From positions 31,314-95,313 of the forward strand of contig NZ_BDBP01000033.1 in the NCBI RefSeq assembly GCF_001613045.1: a DNA stretch of 64,000 nucleotides. The letters are read 5' to 3'. This document shows positions 18,362 to 26,192 of this stretch, piece after piece (positions within the stretch are counted from its first letter, which is position 1; each line of letters starts with the position of its first letter). The position numbers and the translations under genes are program-made. A model generated the notes under the pieces. That model searched no databases, was not told the DNA's origin, and was given only the letters and a program-made list of their open reading frames with translations. This DNA is from Nocardia lijiangensis NBRC 108240. GTDB taxonomy: Bacteria; Actinomycetota; Actinomycetes; Mycobacteriales; Mycobacteriaceae.

Positions 18362-18390
18362 CGAAACCGGCTGACAATCAGCCGGTTTCG
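18362..18390. terminator. Terminator of the DUF35/thiolase/FadD operon
   Basis: CGAAACCGGCTGA and TCAGCCGGTTTCG form a perfect 13-bp stem with a three-base loop, 11 bp after the ligase stop codon. It may also serve the convergent aldehyde dehydrogenase gene. Confidence 0.8.
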
Positions 18391-18560
18391 CCCTTGATCC
18401 CGACGAGCGCGACCGCGGCGTCGACCGGTAGGTGGGTCGCGGGCGCGTGCAGTCGAGTCCGTACCTCCCAGCGGCGGCGCAGTCCAGCGACGCAGGCCAA
18501 CGCCGGGCCGAGTTGCCGCCCGCCGCAGCAGCGACGCTGCGGCGCAACCCGATTCGCCCG

Positions 18561-20111
18561 TCAGCGAATGCGGAAGCGGCGCAGCAGCGACAGCGTCGTG
18601 AGGGTGCGCTCGAGGTACTCGTCGTACGGCTGCCCCGGCTTGGGGCCGAGCACCTGTCGTTTCAAGGTGGCCACATTGGTCGATTCGGTGAACTTCAGCA
18701 GTCCCGCGTCACCGTTGCGGACCCCCATCCCCGAGGCCTTGAATCCGCCCGAGGGCGTGCTCTTTCCGGCGTAGGCGAGCGCGGAGCAGTCGTTGACGTT
18801 CACGTGTCCGGCGGCGATGCGCGCACCGACCGCGCGCGCCGCCGACAGGTCGCGCCCCCACACGCTCGCGCTGAGCCCGTAGCGCGTGTCGTTCGCGAGC
18901 TCGACCGCCTCGTCGACCGTCGAGAAGGGGTACAACGCGACGACGGGGCCGAACGTCTCCGCACCGAAGACGTCCATCTCCGCGGTGACGCCCTCGAGCA
19001 CCGTGGGCGCGTAGAAAGTCGGCCCCAGATCCGGCAGCATCCGGCCGCCGGTGAGCACGCGCGCCCCGGCGGCCCTGGCCTGCTCGACCTGCGCCGCCAC
19101 GCGCGCGCACTGATCCGCCGAGACCACCGCGCCCATATCGATGTCGAAGTCGTAGCCCGGCCCGACCCGCAGCGCCGCGACGCGCGCGACGAACTCGTCA
19201 CGGAACGCGGAGTACACCGATTCTTGGACGTAGATCCGCTCGATGTGCAAACACAGCTGACCGGTGTTGGCGAAAACCCCGGTGATCGCGCTGTGCACGG
19301 CCGCGGGCAGATCGGCGTCGGCGAGCACGATCATCGGATTCTTGCCGCCCAGTTCCATGCACGATTCGGTGAGGCGCTCGCCCGCCTGTTTCGCCACCAG
19401 CCGCCCGGTCGCCTCCGAGCCGGTGAACATGACGAAATCGGCCTCGTCCACCACCGCGGGCCCCACCACCGGCCCGTCACCGCACACGATCTGGACCAGC
19501 CCCTCGGGCAGCCCGGCCTCGCGCAGCAGCTTCAGGCCGAACGCCGGGCTGAGCGGTGTGCGATTGTCGGGTTTGAGCACGATCCCGTTCCCGGCCATCA
19601 GCGCGGGGATCGCGTCGCAGTAGCCGATGGCGAACGGGAAGTTCCACGGCGCGATGACGCCGACGATGCCGCGCGGCTTACGAATCTCGGTCGACGTACT
19701 GACCAGCGGGATGGCGCCGGGACGCCGCGCGGGTCGCAGCAGGCGCGGCGCGTGCTTCAGGTAATGACCGATGACCATCGGGATATCGCACAGCTCCTCG
19801 AAGGCCATCCGGCGCGCCTTGCCCGTCTCGATCTGGATCAAGTCGGTGAGGGTCCGGTGATTCTCCAGGACCAAGCGGTGGAAGCGTTCGAAGACCGCGA
19901 GCCGACGACGGACCGGTAGGCGCGCCCATTCGGCCTGCGCGGCGCGGGCGCGAGCGAACGCCTCCGCGACGTGGGCGGGCGAGGACTGCGGCAGCTGTGC
20001 CACGACGGTTCCGGTGAAGACCTCCGCCACCGCGACGGTGTCGGCCGGATCGCCCGTCACCAGGCCGGTCAGCGCTGCGAAGTCGTGGGCGGGGAGAGTC
20101 GGCGTGCTCAC
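18561..20111 (-). CDS. Aldehyde dehydrogenase, succinate-semialdehyde dehydrogenase (GabD2)-like
   Basis: About 516 residues. Family motifs: GVIAPWNFPFAIGYCDAIPA (cofactor entry), MFTGSEATGRLVAKQAG, the general base Glu in CMELGGKNPMIV, and the nucleophilic Cys in TGQLCLHIERIYV. The long N-terminus (AEVFTGTVVAQLPQSS) is like GabD2. It would oxidise an aldehyde with NAD(P)+. An ATG at 20138 would lie inside the palindrome at 20121-20149, so GTG 20111 is preferred. It is divergent from a tetR gene and convergent with the acyl-CoA ligase. Confidence 0.88.
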   Translation of the reverse strand: MSTPTLPAHDFAALTGLVTGDPADTVAVAEVFTGTVVAQLPQSSPAHVAEAFARARAAQAEWARLPVRRRLAVFERFHRLVLENHRTLTDLIQIETGKARRMAFEELCDIPMVIGHYLKHAPRLLRPARRPGAIPLVSTSTEIRKPRGIVGVIAPWNFPFAIGYCDAIPALMAGNGIVLKPDNRTPLSPAFGLKLLREAGLPEGLVQIVCGDGPVVGPAVVDEADFVMFTGSEATGRLVAKQAGERLTESCMELGGKNPMIVLADADLPAAVHSAITGVFANTGQLCLHIERIYVQESVYSAFRDEFVARVAALRVGPGYDFDIDMGAVVSADQCARVAAQVEQARAAGARVLTGGRMLPDLGPTFYAPTVLEGVTAEMDVFGAETFGPVVALYPFSTVDEAVELANDTRYGLSASVWGRDLSAARAVGARIAAGHVNVNDCSALAYAGKSTPSGGFKASGMGVRNGDAGLLKFTESTNVATLKRQVLGPKPGQPYDEYLERTLTTLSLLRRFRIR

Positions 20112-20120
20112 CCACCGCAC

Positions 20121-20149
20121 TCTATCAAGTGATTGCATCAGTTGATAGA
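20121..20149. promoter_or_regulatory. Operator between aldehyde dehydrogenase and tetR genes
   Basis: A 29-bp palindrome centred on 20135: outer arms TCTATCAA and TTGATAGA are perfect, and inner TGAT/ATCA also pair; only two base pairs fail. It sits between the divergent starts and is a strong TetR-type site. Confidence 0.8.
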
Positions 20150-20182
20150 GATCGCGTCTACGCTGGGCGAACGGTGATTACA

Positions 20183-20854
20183 ATGCAGCAGGTGACCAGC
20201 GCAGCGGACCGTGCCGAGCTTCGGATCAGCGAAGAAGAACTAGCCATGCCGACCGATCAGCGCTTGGTGCTGGCCGCCGAGCGACTGTTCGCCGAACGCG
20301 GCATCGATGCGGTCTCGCTGCGCGCGGTGATGTCCGCCGCCGGAGCCAACGTCGCCGCGGTGCACTACCACTTCGGCTCCAAGGAAGCCCTCGTCGAGGC
20401 GTTGATCCGGCAGCGAAGCGATGCGGTCGCGGCGCGGCGCGCGGCGCTGCTCGACGACGTGGAGAACGCGGGCGCCGTCACCGCCCGCGGTGTGGCCATG
20501 GCGTTCGTGCTGCCCGTCTGGGAGATGGCGACCGGCGAGGGCGGCTCCTGGGTCAAGTTCATCGCGAGCATCCTCGGCAGCGGCCACCCCGCGCTGTCGA
20601 CCGTCGCCGAAGGATTCGCCGACCAGGCCGTCCGCTTCATGACCCTGCTCGGCAGCGCCTTCCCCGACCTGCCCCGCCCCACCCTCCGGTTCCGCCTCGC
20701 CCAGGCCATGACATTGACCTTCCAGGTCCTCGGAGACGTGCACCAGACCCAGGATCTGCTCGCGATCTCGGGCATCCAGCTCAGCCCCGAGCAGGTGATG
20801 ACCGAACTCGTGGACGTCGTCACGGCGATCCTCGCCGGACCGCCCGCGGACTGA
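20183..20854 (+). CDS. TetR family regulator, divergent from aldehyde dehydrogenase
   Basis: 224 residues from ATG 20183; ATG 20246 is a shorter alternative just before the HTH (RLVLAAERLFAERGIDAVSL, then SAAGANVAAVHYHFGSKEAL). YHFGSKEAL is the classic end of the TetR recognition region. The helical C-terminal domain would bind an acyl or aromatic ligand. The 29-bp palindrome between it and the aldehyde dehydrogenase marks it as the local repressor. Confidence 0.88.
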   Translation: MQQVTSAADRAELRISEEELAMPTDQRLVLAAERLFAERGIDAVSLRAVMSAAGANVAAVHYHFGSKEALVEALIRQRSDAVAARRAALLDDVENAGAVTARGVAMAFVLPVWEMATGEGGSWVKFIASILGSGHPALSTVAEGFADQAVRFMTLLGSAFPDLPRPTLRFRLAQAMTLTFQVLGDVHQTQDLLAISGIQLSPEQVMTELVDVVTAILAGPPAD

Positions 20855-20923
20855 GCCAGACCCTCAGTGAACCCGATTTACTAAATGGTGTTCACAAAAC
20901 GGGTGTGGTGTGGTTCACTCCTG

Positions 20924-20937
20924 TGGAACGTGTTCCA
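20924..20937. promoter_or_regulatory. KstR-type operator before the CYP125-like gene
   Basis: TGGAACGTGTTCCA has perfect 6-bp arms and fits the published KstR consensus TnnAACnnGTTnnA exactly. It directly abuts the Shine-Dalgarno AAAGGAGGT (20937-20945) of the P450 gene, so a bound repressor would block the transcript start or early elongation. KstR is released by cholestenoyl-CoA-type ligands in mycobacteria. Confidence 0.75.
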
Positions 20938-20949
20938 AAGGAGGTACCC

Positions 20950-22176
20950 GTGTCCGCGCCATCCGTCTCGCACGATTTCGACTTCACCGATCCCGACCTG
21001 CTCGCCAGCCGTCTGCCCGTCGAGGAATGGGCCGAGCTCCGCCGGACCGCGCCGGTCTGGTGGGTCGACCAGCCCCACGGCGTGAGCGGCTTCGACGACG
21101 GCGGGTACTGGGTGGTCAGCAAGCTCGACCACATCAAGGAGATCTCCAAGAACTCCGAGGTCTTCTCCACCCATGCCAACACCGCGGTGATCCGCTTCAA
21201 CGGCGACATCGCCCGCGAGGAGATCGACATCCAGCGCGCCATGCTGATCAATACCGATCCGCCCATCCACGACAAACTGCGCAGGATCATCTCCCGCGGC
21301 TTCACGCCCCGCGCCGTGCAGAGCCTGCGCGACGCGCTGCACGAGCGCGCCGAGCGAATCGTGCACGAGGCCAAGAAGACCGGCGGCGGCGACTTCGTCC
21401 AGCAGGTGGCGTGCGAGCTGCCGCTACAAGCCATCGCCGAACTGCTCGGCGTGCCGCAGTCCGACCGGGGCAAGCTGTTCGACTGGTCCAATCAGATGAT
21501 GGGCTACGACGATCCCGATTTCGACGGCAACCACAAGCTGGCCACCGCGGAGATCATGGGCTACTCGTGGAATCTCGCCGAGGAGCGCCGCAAGTGCCCG
21601 GCCGACGACATCGTCAGCCAGCTCGTCTCCGCCGACATCGACGGCGAGGCGCTCGGATCGGACGAATTCGCCTGGTTCGTCATCCTTTTGGCGGTCGCGG
21701 GCAACGAGACCACCCGCAACGCCACCACCCACGGCATGAAGGCGTTCGTCGACTTCCCCGAGCAGTGGGAGCTGTACAAGGCCGAGCGCCCGCGCACCGC
21801 GCCCGACGAGATCGTCCGGTGGGCGACGCCGGTGGTCGCCTTCCAGCGCACGGCGTTGCAGGACACCGAGATCGGCGGCCAGGCCGTGCGGCAGGGTCAG
21901 CGCGTCGGACTGTTCTACGCCTCGGCCAACTTCGACGAGGAGCGCTTCACCAAGCCGTTCGAATTCGACGTCACCCGAAACCCCAACCCGCACGTGGGTT
22001 TCGGCGGCACCGGCACGCACTTCTGCGTCGGCGCGAACCTGGCGCGGCTGCAACTCGACCTGATCTTCAACGCCATCGCCGACGTGATGCCCGATCTGCG
22101 GCAGGTTTCCGAACCGGTGCGGCTACGCTCGGGCTGGTTGAACGGCATCAAGAGCTGGCAGGTCGCATACGAATGA
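20950..22176 (+). CDS. Cytochrome P450, CYP125-like steroid C26/C27 monooxygenase
   Basis: 408 residues. It opens with HDFDFTDPDLLASRLPVEEW and continues with phrases very close to CYP125: ELPLQAIAELLGVPQSDRGK, FVILLAVAGNETTRNATTHG (I helix), DEIVRWATPVVAFQRTAL, NPNPHVGFGGTGTHFCVGAN with the haem Cys at 359, and RSGWLNGIKSWQV at the end. CYP125 oxidises the terminal carbon of the sterol side chain, the entry step of its beta-oxidation. GTG 20950 is fixed by AAAGGAGGT and lies just after a KstR-type operator. It overlaps the following tetR gene by 4 bp. Confidence 0.9.
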   Translation: MSAPSVSHDFDFTDPDLLASRLPVEEWAELRRTAPVWWVDQPHGVSGFDDGGYWVVSKLDHIKEISKNSEVFSTHANTAVIRFNGDIAREEIDIQRAMLINTDPPIHDKLRRIISRGFTPRAVQSLRDALHERAERIVHEAKKTGGGDFVQQVACELPLQAIAELLGVPQSDRGKLFDWSNQMMGYDDPDFDGNHKLATAEIMGYSWNLAEERRKCPADDIVSQLVSADIDGEALGSDEFAWFVILLAVAGNETTRNATTHGMKAFVDFPEQWELYKAERPRTAPDEIVRWATPVVAFQRTALQDTEIGGQAVRQGQRVGLFYASANFDEERFTKPFEFDVTRNPNPHVGFGGTGTHFCVGANLARLQLDLIFNAIADVMPDLRQVSEPVRLRSGWLNGIKSWQVAYE

Positions 22177-22907
22177 CACAACCCGCACGACGGGGCCGGA
22201 TGCCCGCGGTGAACGACGCGGACATCCGGCGAGTGGCCAGGGCCGTGCTGGCCGAACACGGCCCCGAGGCGCTGACCCTGCGCGCCATCGCGCGCGATCT
22301 CGGCATCACCGCGCCCGCGCTCTATCGCTACTACGCCTCCCGCGAGGATCTGGTCGCGGCGCTGCGCCGCGATATCTGCGTGGACCTGGCGGACGAACTC
22401 GCCGGGCAGGTCGCCGAACTCCCCGACGACGGCGTCGTGCAGTTGTTCGCCATCTGCAAGGGCTTTCGGCGCTGGGCCCTCACCCATCCGCACGAATTCA
22501 CCCTGGTCTTCGCCTCGCCGACCGGTGAAAGCCCCGGCGGGATACGGCAATTCGACGAACCCTTCGGCCGCGTCTTCCTCGGCGCGGCGGGCCGGTTGCT
22601 CACCACCTACGACCTGGTGACCCCGTCGACCGACACGATCCCCGCCGCGTTGCGCGAGGATCTGATCGGGTTCCAGACCGACCTGCTCGCCATGCTCGCC
22701 GAATCGGGCCAGAAGTTCCCCGCCGAGAAACTCGACCTGGGGGTGGCGTATCTGATGATGACGCTGTGGGCACGGTTGTACGGGCACGTCACCCTCGAGG
22801 TGTTCGGCAACTATCCGATGCCGGTCAGCGATCCGGACGTGCTCTTCGACGCCACCCTCGCCGACCTCGCGGCCGGCATCGGGCTGGCCGGGCCCCAGCT
22901 CCTCTAG
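22173..22907 (+). CDS. TetR family regulator, translationally coupled to the P450
   Basis: 244 residues. HTH LTLRAIARDLGITAPALYRY followed by YASREDLVAAL; a C-terminal domain of the TetR_C_25/WHG type (FRRWALTHPHEFTLVFASP). The start overlaps the P450 stop as ATGA. A regulator placed last in the operon of its own target, rather than divergent, suggests feedback control. Confidence 0.9.
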   Translation: MTQPARRGRMPAVNDADIRRVARAVLAEHGPEALTLRAIARDLGITAPALYRYYASREDLVAALRRDICVDLADELAGQVAELPDDGVVQLFAICKGFRRWALTHPHEFTLVFASPTGESPGGIRQFDEPFGRVFLGAAGRLLTTYDLVTPSTDTIPAALREDLIGFQTDLLAMLAESGQKFPAEKLDLGVAYLMMTLWARLYGHVTLEVFGNYPMPVSDPDVLFDATLADLAAGIGLAGPQLL

Positions 22908-22949
22908 GCCCGGTACGCGGCCGTGTCGCTCGATCGCCCGGGAAGAGAG

Positions 22950-22969
22950 GTAGCGCACTACTCAGGACC
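22950..22969 (+). promoter_or_regulatory. Shared 20-bp element upstream of the subtilase operon
   Basis: Reads GTAGCGCACTACTCAGGACC. The opposite operon has the same element in the same orientation (16 of 20 identical, 38768-38787). It ends 62 bp before the subtilase start. GTAG and CTAC are complementary, so it is partly palindromic. The binding protein is not known. Confidence 0.6.
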
Positions 22970-23031
22970 CGAGCGGCCGCCGGGTGGATAACTGAGGGGT
23001 ACGTTTTCCCTGCGATTGCGGCGGTGCCGTC

Positions 23032-24822
23032 ATGAGCGACGACGCGCTCTGGACCGATCGCGTGCTCTGCGCGCTCGGCGAGCTCTCCTCGCTGTACGTG
23101 AAGATCGATGAGCAGGCGGTGCTGACGATGGTCGCCGCCCGGTTCGCGTCGCGGTTCGACGCGCGGGCGCGGCTGTACGAGGAGGACAAACCTGCCTGGC
23201 ACCACCGGGTCGCCGAGTCGCTGGACCGGCTCACCACCCGCGGATGGGTCGACGCACTGCACCTGACCGCCGCGGGCCGGGACGCGTTTCCGGCCGCCTG
23301 CACCCGATCCAGGGATGTTCCCGAACGCGACCTCGTCGCGGCCGAGCCGAGCTCCGAACTACTCCTCGCCGGGGTGCTGACGCCGCCGTTGCGGGAACGG
23401 TTCATCGCGCGGGACGACCACCGGACACGCTCGCCGGAGCCGATCCCCATCATGCTCGAGCTCAACCTGCATTTCGTCGGCGGGCCGCGGGCGGCGATGG
23501 CTCGCGTCGACCAGCTGTGGCGGTACCTGGACACCGACGGAGCCCCGCGTCCGCTCGCCGACGAGTACGCGGTCGGCGAGCTCACCACCACCCAGATCGA
23601 GGGCTTGGTGACGGCCGACGCCGTCGGCATCGAGTGGCACGACCGCGCGATCTACCGGGTCTGGCCCGACTTCGACGTCCGCGCACAGATCGACACCTCG
23701 GCACGGACGATCAAGGCCACCGCCGCGCAGCGGTCGTTCAACAGCTTCGGCGACGGAATCGTCTGGGCCGTCATCGATTCCGGCATCCAGGGCGACCATC
23801 CGCACTTTCAGGGCTATCACACGCTCGACGACCCGGAGGTGCGGGGTCTGCACCGTGACTTCACCGATCCCGGGGGCGATCCGCTGAAAGACGAGAGCGG
23901 GCACGGCACCCATGTCGCCGGGATCATCGCGGGCGGACTCGAGCTCTGGGACGGCAAACCCGAGCACATCCTCGTCACGGAGCGCAGGCACAACGTCGCG
24001 GAACCTGGCATGCCGGTAGTGAAGCCGAGGCCGTTCGGCAGCCCGGCATCCCTCGCGGGCATCGCACCGCGCGCGAAGCTGTTGAGCCTCAAGGTACTCA
24101 GCGGCGGCGGGAACCTCATCGCCCGCACCACGCGGGTGATCGAGGCGCTCGCCTACGTGCGGGAGCTCAACGCCGTCGGCGGGAAACTGTCGCGCATCCA
24201 CGGCGTCAACCTCAGCCTCGGCTACGAGTTCGACCCCGAATGGTTCGGATGCGGTCACAGCCCGCTCTGTATCGAGGTGGACAAGCTCGTGCGCTCCGGC
24301 GTCGTCGTGGTGGTCGCCTCGGGAAACTCCGGCTACATCACGCTCGATCCGCGGATGTCGGACGTCAAGAAATTCAGCGCGGCAATGACCATCAACGACC
24401 CCGGCAACGCCGAGCGCGCCATCACGGTGGGCTCCACACACAAGGACGCGCCGCATTCCTTCGGCATCTCGTACTTCTCGTCGCGAGGACCGACCGCGGA
24501 CGGGCGGTGCAAACCCGATCTCGTCGCCCCCGGCGAGCGGATCGCCTCGGCCGCCGCGGGCGAAATGCTGTTGCCGGTCAAGCGCACGCTCGAGCACGGC
24601 GTCGACGGCATGGCGATCTATGTCGAGCACACCGGCACCAGCATGGCCGCCCCGCACGTCTCCGGTGCGGTCGCGGCGTTCCTCTCGGTACAGCGCGAGT
24701 TCATCGGCGATCCCGAGGCCATCAAGCGCATCTTCGTCGACTCGGCGACCTCGCTGGGCCGCGATCGCGCGTTCCAGGGCGGCGGGCTCGTGGACCTCAT
24801 GCGCGCCCTGCAATCAGTGTGA
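23032..24822 (+). CDS. S8 family subtilisin-like peptidase, cytosolic, with 200-residue N-terminal extension
   Basis: 596 residues. The catalytic triad is complete: Asp249 in VWAVIDSGIQGDHPHF, His291 in GHGTHVAGII, Ser537 in HTGTSMAAPHVSGAVAAFLS; ASGNSGY supplies the oxyanion Asn. There is no signal peptide or Tat motif, so it should act inside the cell. The first 220 residues are not a normal I9 propeptide; they include a winged-helix-like start (LDRLTTRGWVDALHLTAAGR) and a segment LNLHFVGGPRAAMARVDQLW of unknown role. It leads a two-gene operon that converges on the LysM/DUF6603 operon and shares its upstream element. Confidence 0.9.
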   Translation: MSDDALWTDRVLCALGELSSLYVKIDEQAVLTMVAARFASRFDARARLYEEDKPAWHHRVAESLDRLTTRGWVDALHLTAAGRDAFPAACTRSRDVPERDLVAAEPSSELLLAGVLTPPLRERFIARDDHRTRSPEPIPIMLELNLHFVGGPRAAMARVDQLWRYLDTDGAPRPLADEYAVGELTTTQIEGLVTADAVGIEWHDRAIYRVWPDFDVRAQIDTSARTIKATAAQRSFNSFGDGIVWAVIDSGIQGDHPHFQGYHTLDDPEVRGLHRDFTDPGGDPLKDESGHGTHVAGIIAGGLELWDGKPEHILVTERRHNVAEPGMPVVKPRPFGSPASLAGIAPRAKLLSLKVLSGGGNLIARTTRVIEALAYVRELNAVGGKLSRIHGVNLSLGYEFDPEWFGCGHSPLCIEVDKLVRSGVVVVVASGNSGYITLDPRMSDVKKFSAAMTINDPGNAERAITVGSTHKDAPHSFGISYFSSRGPTADGRCKPDLVAPGERIASAAAGEMLLPVKRTLEHGVDGMAIYVEHTGTSMAAPHVSGAVAAFLSVQREFIGDPEAIKRIFVDSATSLGRDRAFQGGGLVDLMRALQSV

Positions 24823-24843
24823 AATTCCCGGAAGGACCACGAC

Positions 24844-26181
24844 ATGACCGAGACCATCGCGGGCCGCCCGTTCTGGCGGCTCGTTTTCGACAAGGACGGC
24901 GACGCCGACCAGCAGCTGGTCGCCGCGCTGACCGAGGAGCGCGCCGCGCTCGGCGTCACCGACCTGGTGATGTTCTCGCACGGCTGGAACAACGGTCAGG
25001 ACACCGCGATTCGGCTCTACCAGCGCTGGTTCGACCTGCTCGCCGCCCACCTGGGCGCCGAACGCAAGGTGGGATTCGTCGGCATCCTCTGGCCCTCGCA
25101 GCTGTGGCGCGACGAGCCGATTCCCGACCTCGAGCCGACGCCGCGACCGGCCGAAGGCGGTGGCGCGGCCGCGACCGGTACGACACCGACCGTGCACGCC
25201 GGTTCGCCCACCCTCGAGCCCGAGGTCCTCGCCGACCTGAAGAGCTTGTTCCCCGACGGCGCAACGGAACTCGACACGATCGCCGAGCTGCTCGCGTCGC
25301 CGCCGACGCGGGAGACGGCCGAGCTGCTCTTCGCGCAGTTGCGCGCGTTGCACGCGGCCACGTCGGAGGGATTCGCCGACGGCGAGGTCACCGCGTCCGA
25401 GCCGGGCATGCTCGACACCGATCGCGATCCGGTGGACCTGTTCACCGAGTTCGCCGCCAAGCTCGCCGACACCGGCGTCGAATTCGAGTCCGAGGGCGGG
25501 GCGGCAGGCGGGATCGGCGACTTCGTATCCCGCGGCCTCAACGGCGCCAAGGAGGCGCTGCGGCAGCTGAGCTACTGGACGATGAAGAACCGTGCGGGCG
25601 TGGTCGGCCGCACCGGCCTCGGCCCGGTCATCGCGAAACTCGCGGCGGGCGACGGCGGGGTGCGGGTGCACCTCGTCGGCCACAGCTTCGGCGGCCGCGT
25701 CGTCGCCTACGCGCTCGACGGACTCGGCGACACCGACGGGTCACCGGTCAGGTCGATCACCCTGTTGCAGGGCGCGTTCTCCCGGTTCGCCTTCACCGGC
25801 GCCTTGCCGTTCCGCGACGGCAGCGGCGCGCTCGCAGGCCGCCTCGACAGGGTGAACGGGCCGCTGTCGGTGTGCTTTTCGAGTCACGACTCGGCGCTCG
25901 GGGTCATGTACCCGCTGGCCTCGCTCGCCGCGCGCGACGACGCGGCCGAAGCCGAGGACAAGCTCTTCCGCTACCGAGCCATGGGTTCCCACGGCGCCTT
26001 CGACGCCGACCGGCAGCCTCTCGGCGGCGTCGGCACCGCCTACCCGTTCCAGCCGCACCGCATCCTGAACCTCGATGCCTCGGAGGTCGTCACCGCGGGC
26101 GGACCGCCTTCCGGAGCGCACAGCGACATCTTCAAGACCGAACTCGCCTGGGTCGTCGCCACCGCGGGCGGGCTGACGTAG
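24844..26181 (+). CDS. Alpha/beta hydrolase-like protein
   Basis: 445 residues. An early strand-turn FSHGWNNGQDTAIRLYQRWF resembles the oxyanion region of lipase-like hydrolases, and the nucleophile elbow is HLVGHSFGGRVVAYALDGL with Ser281. A 100-residue insertion rich in Gly, Pro and acidic residues separates them. No signal peptide. It starts 22 bp after the subtilase (GGAAGG before ATG) and ends 11 bp from the convergent gene. Substrate unknown; with the protease it may process components encoded by the facing operon (inference). Confidence 0.75.
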   Translation: MTETIAGRPFWRLVFDKDGDADQQLVAALTEERAALGVTDLVMFSHGWNNGQDTAIRLYQRWFDLLAAHLGAERKVGFVGILWPSQLWRDEPIPDLEPTPRPAEGGGAAATGTTPTVHAGSPTLEPEVLADLKSLFPDGATELDTIAELLASPPTRETAELLFAQLRALHAATSEGFADGEVTASEPGMLDTDRDPVDLFTEFAAKLADTGVEFESEGGAAGGIGDFVSRGLNGAKEALRQLSYWTMKNRAGVVGRTGLGPVIAKLAAGDGGVRVHLVGHSFGGRVVAYALDGLGDTDGSPVRSITLLQGAFSRFAFTGALPFRDGSGALAGRLDRVNGPLSVCFSSHDSALGVMYPLASLAARDDAAEAEDKLFRYRAMGSHGAFDADRQPLGGVGTAYPFQPHRILNLDASEVVTAGGPPSGAHSDIFKTELAWVVATAGGLT

Positions 26182-26192
26182 CGGAGCGCGGC

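Noticed and set aside
18370..18543. Minus-strand frame ending RRRWEVRTRLHAPATHLPVD then AAVALVGIKGETG
   Set aside because: It reads plausibly, but its stop lies inside the terminator stem at 18362-18390, there is no ATG or GTG start before an upstream stop, and no family fits.
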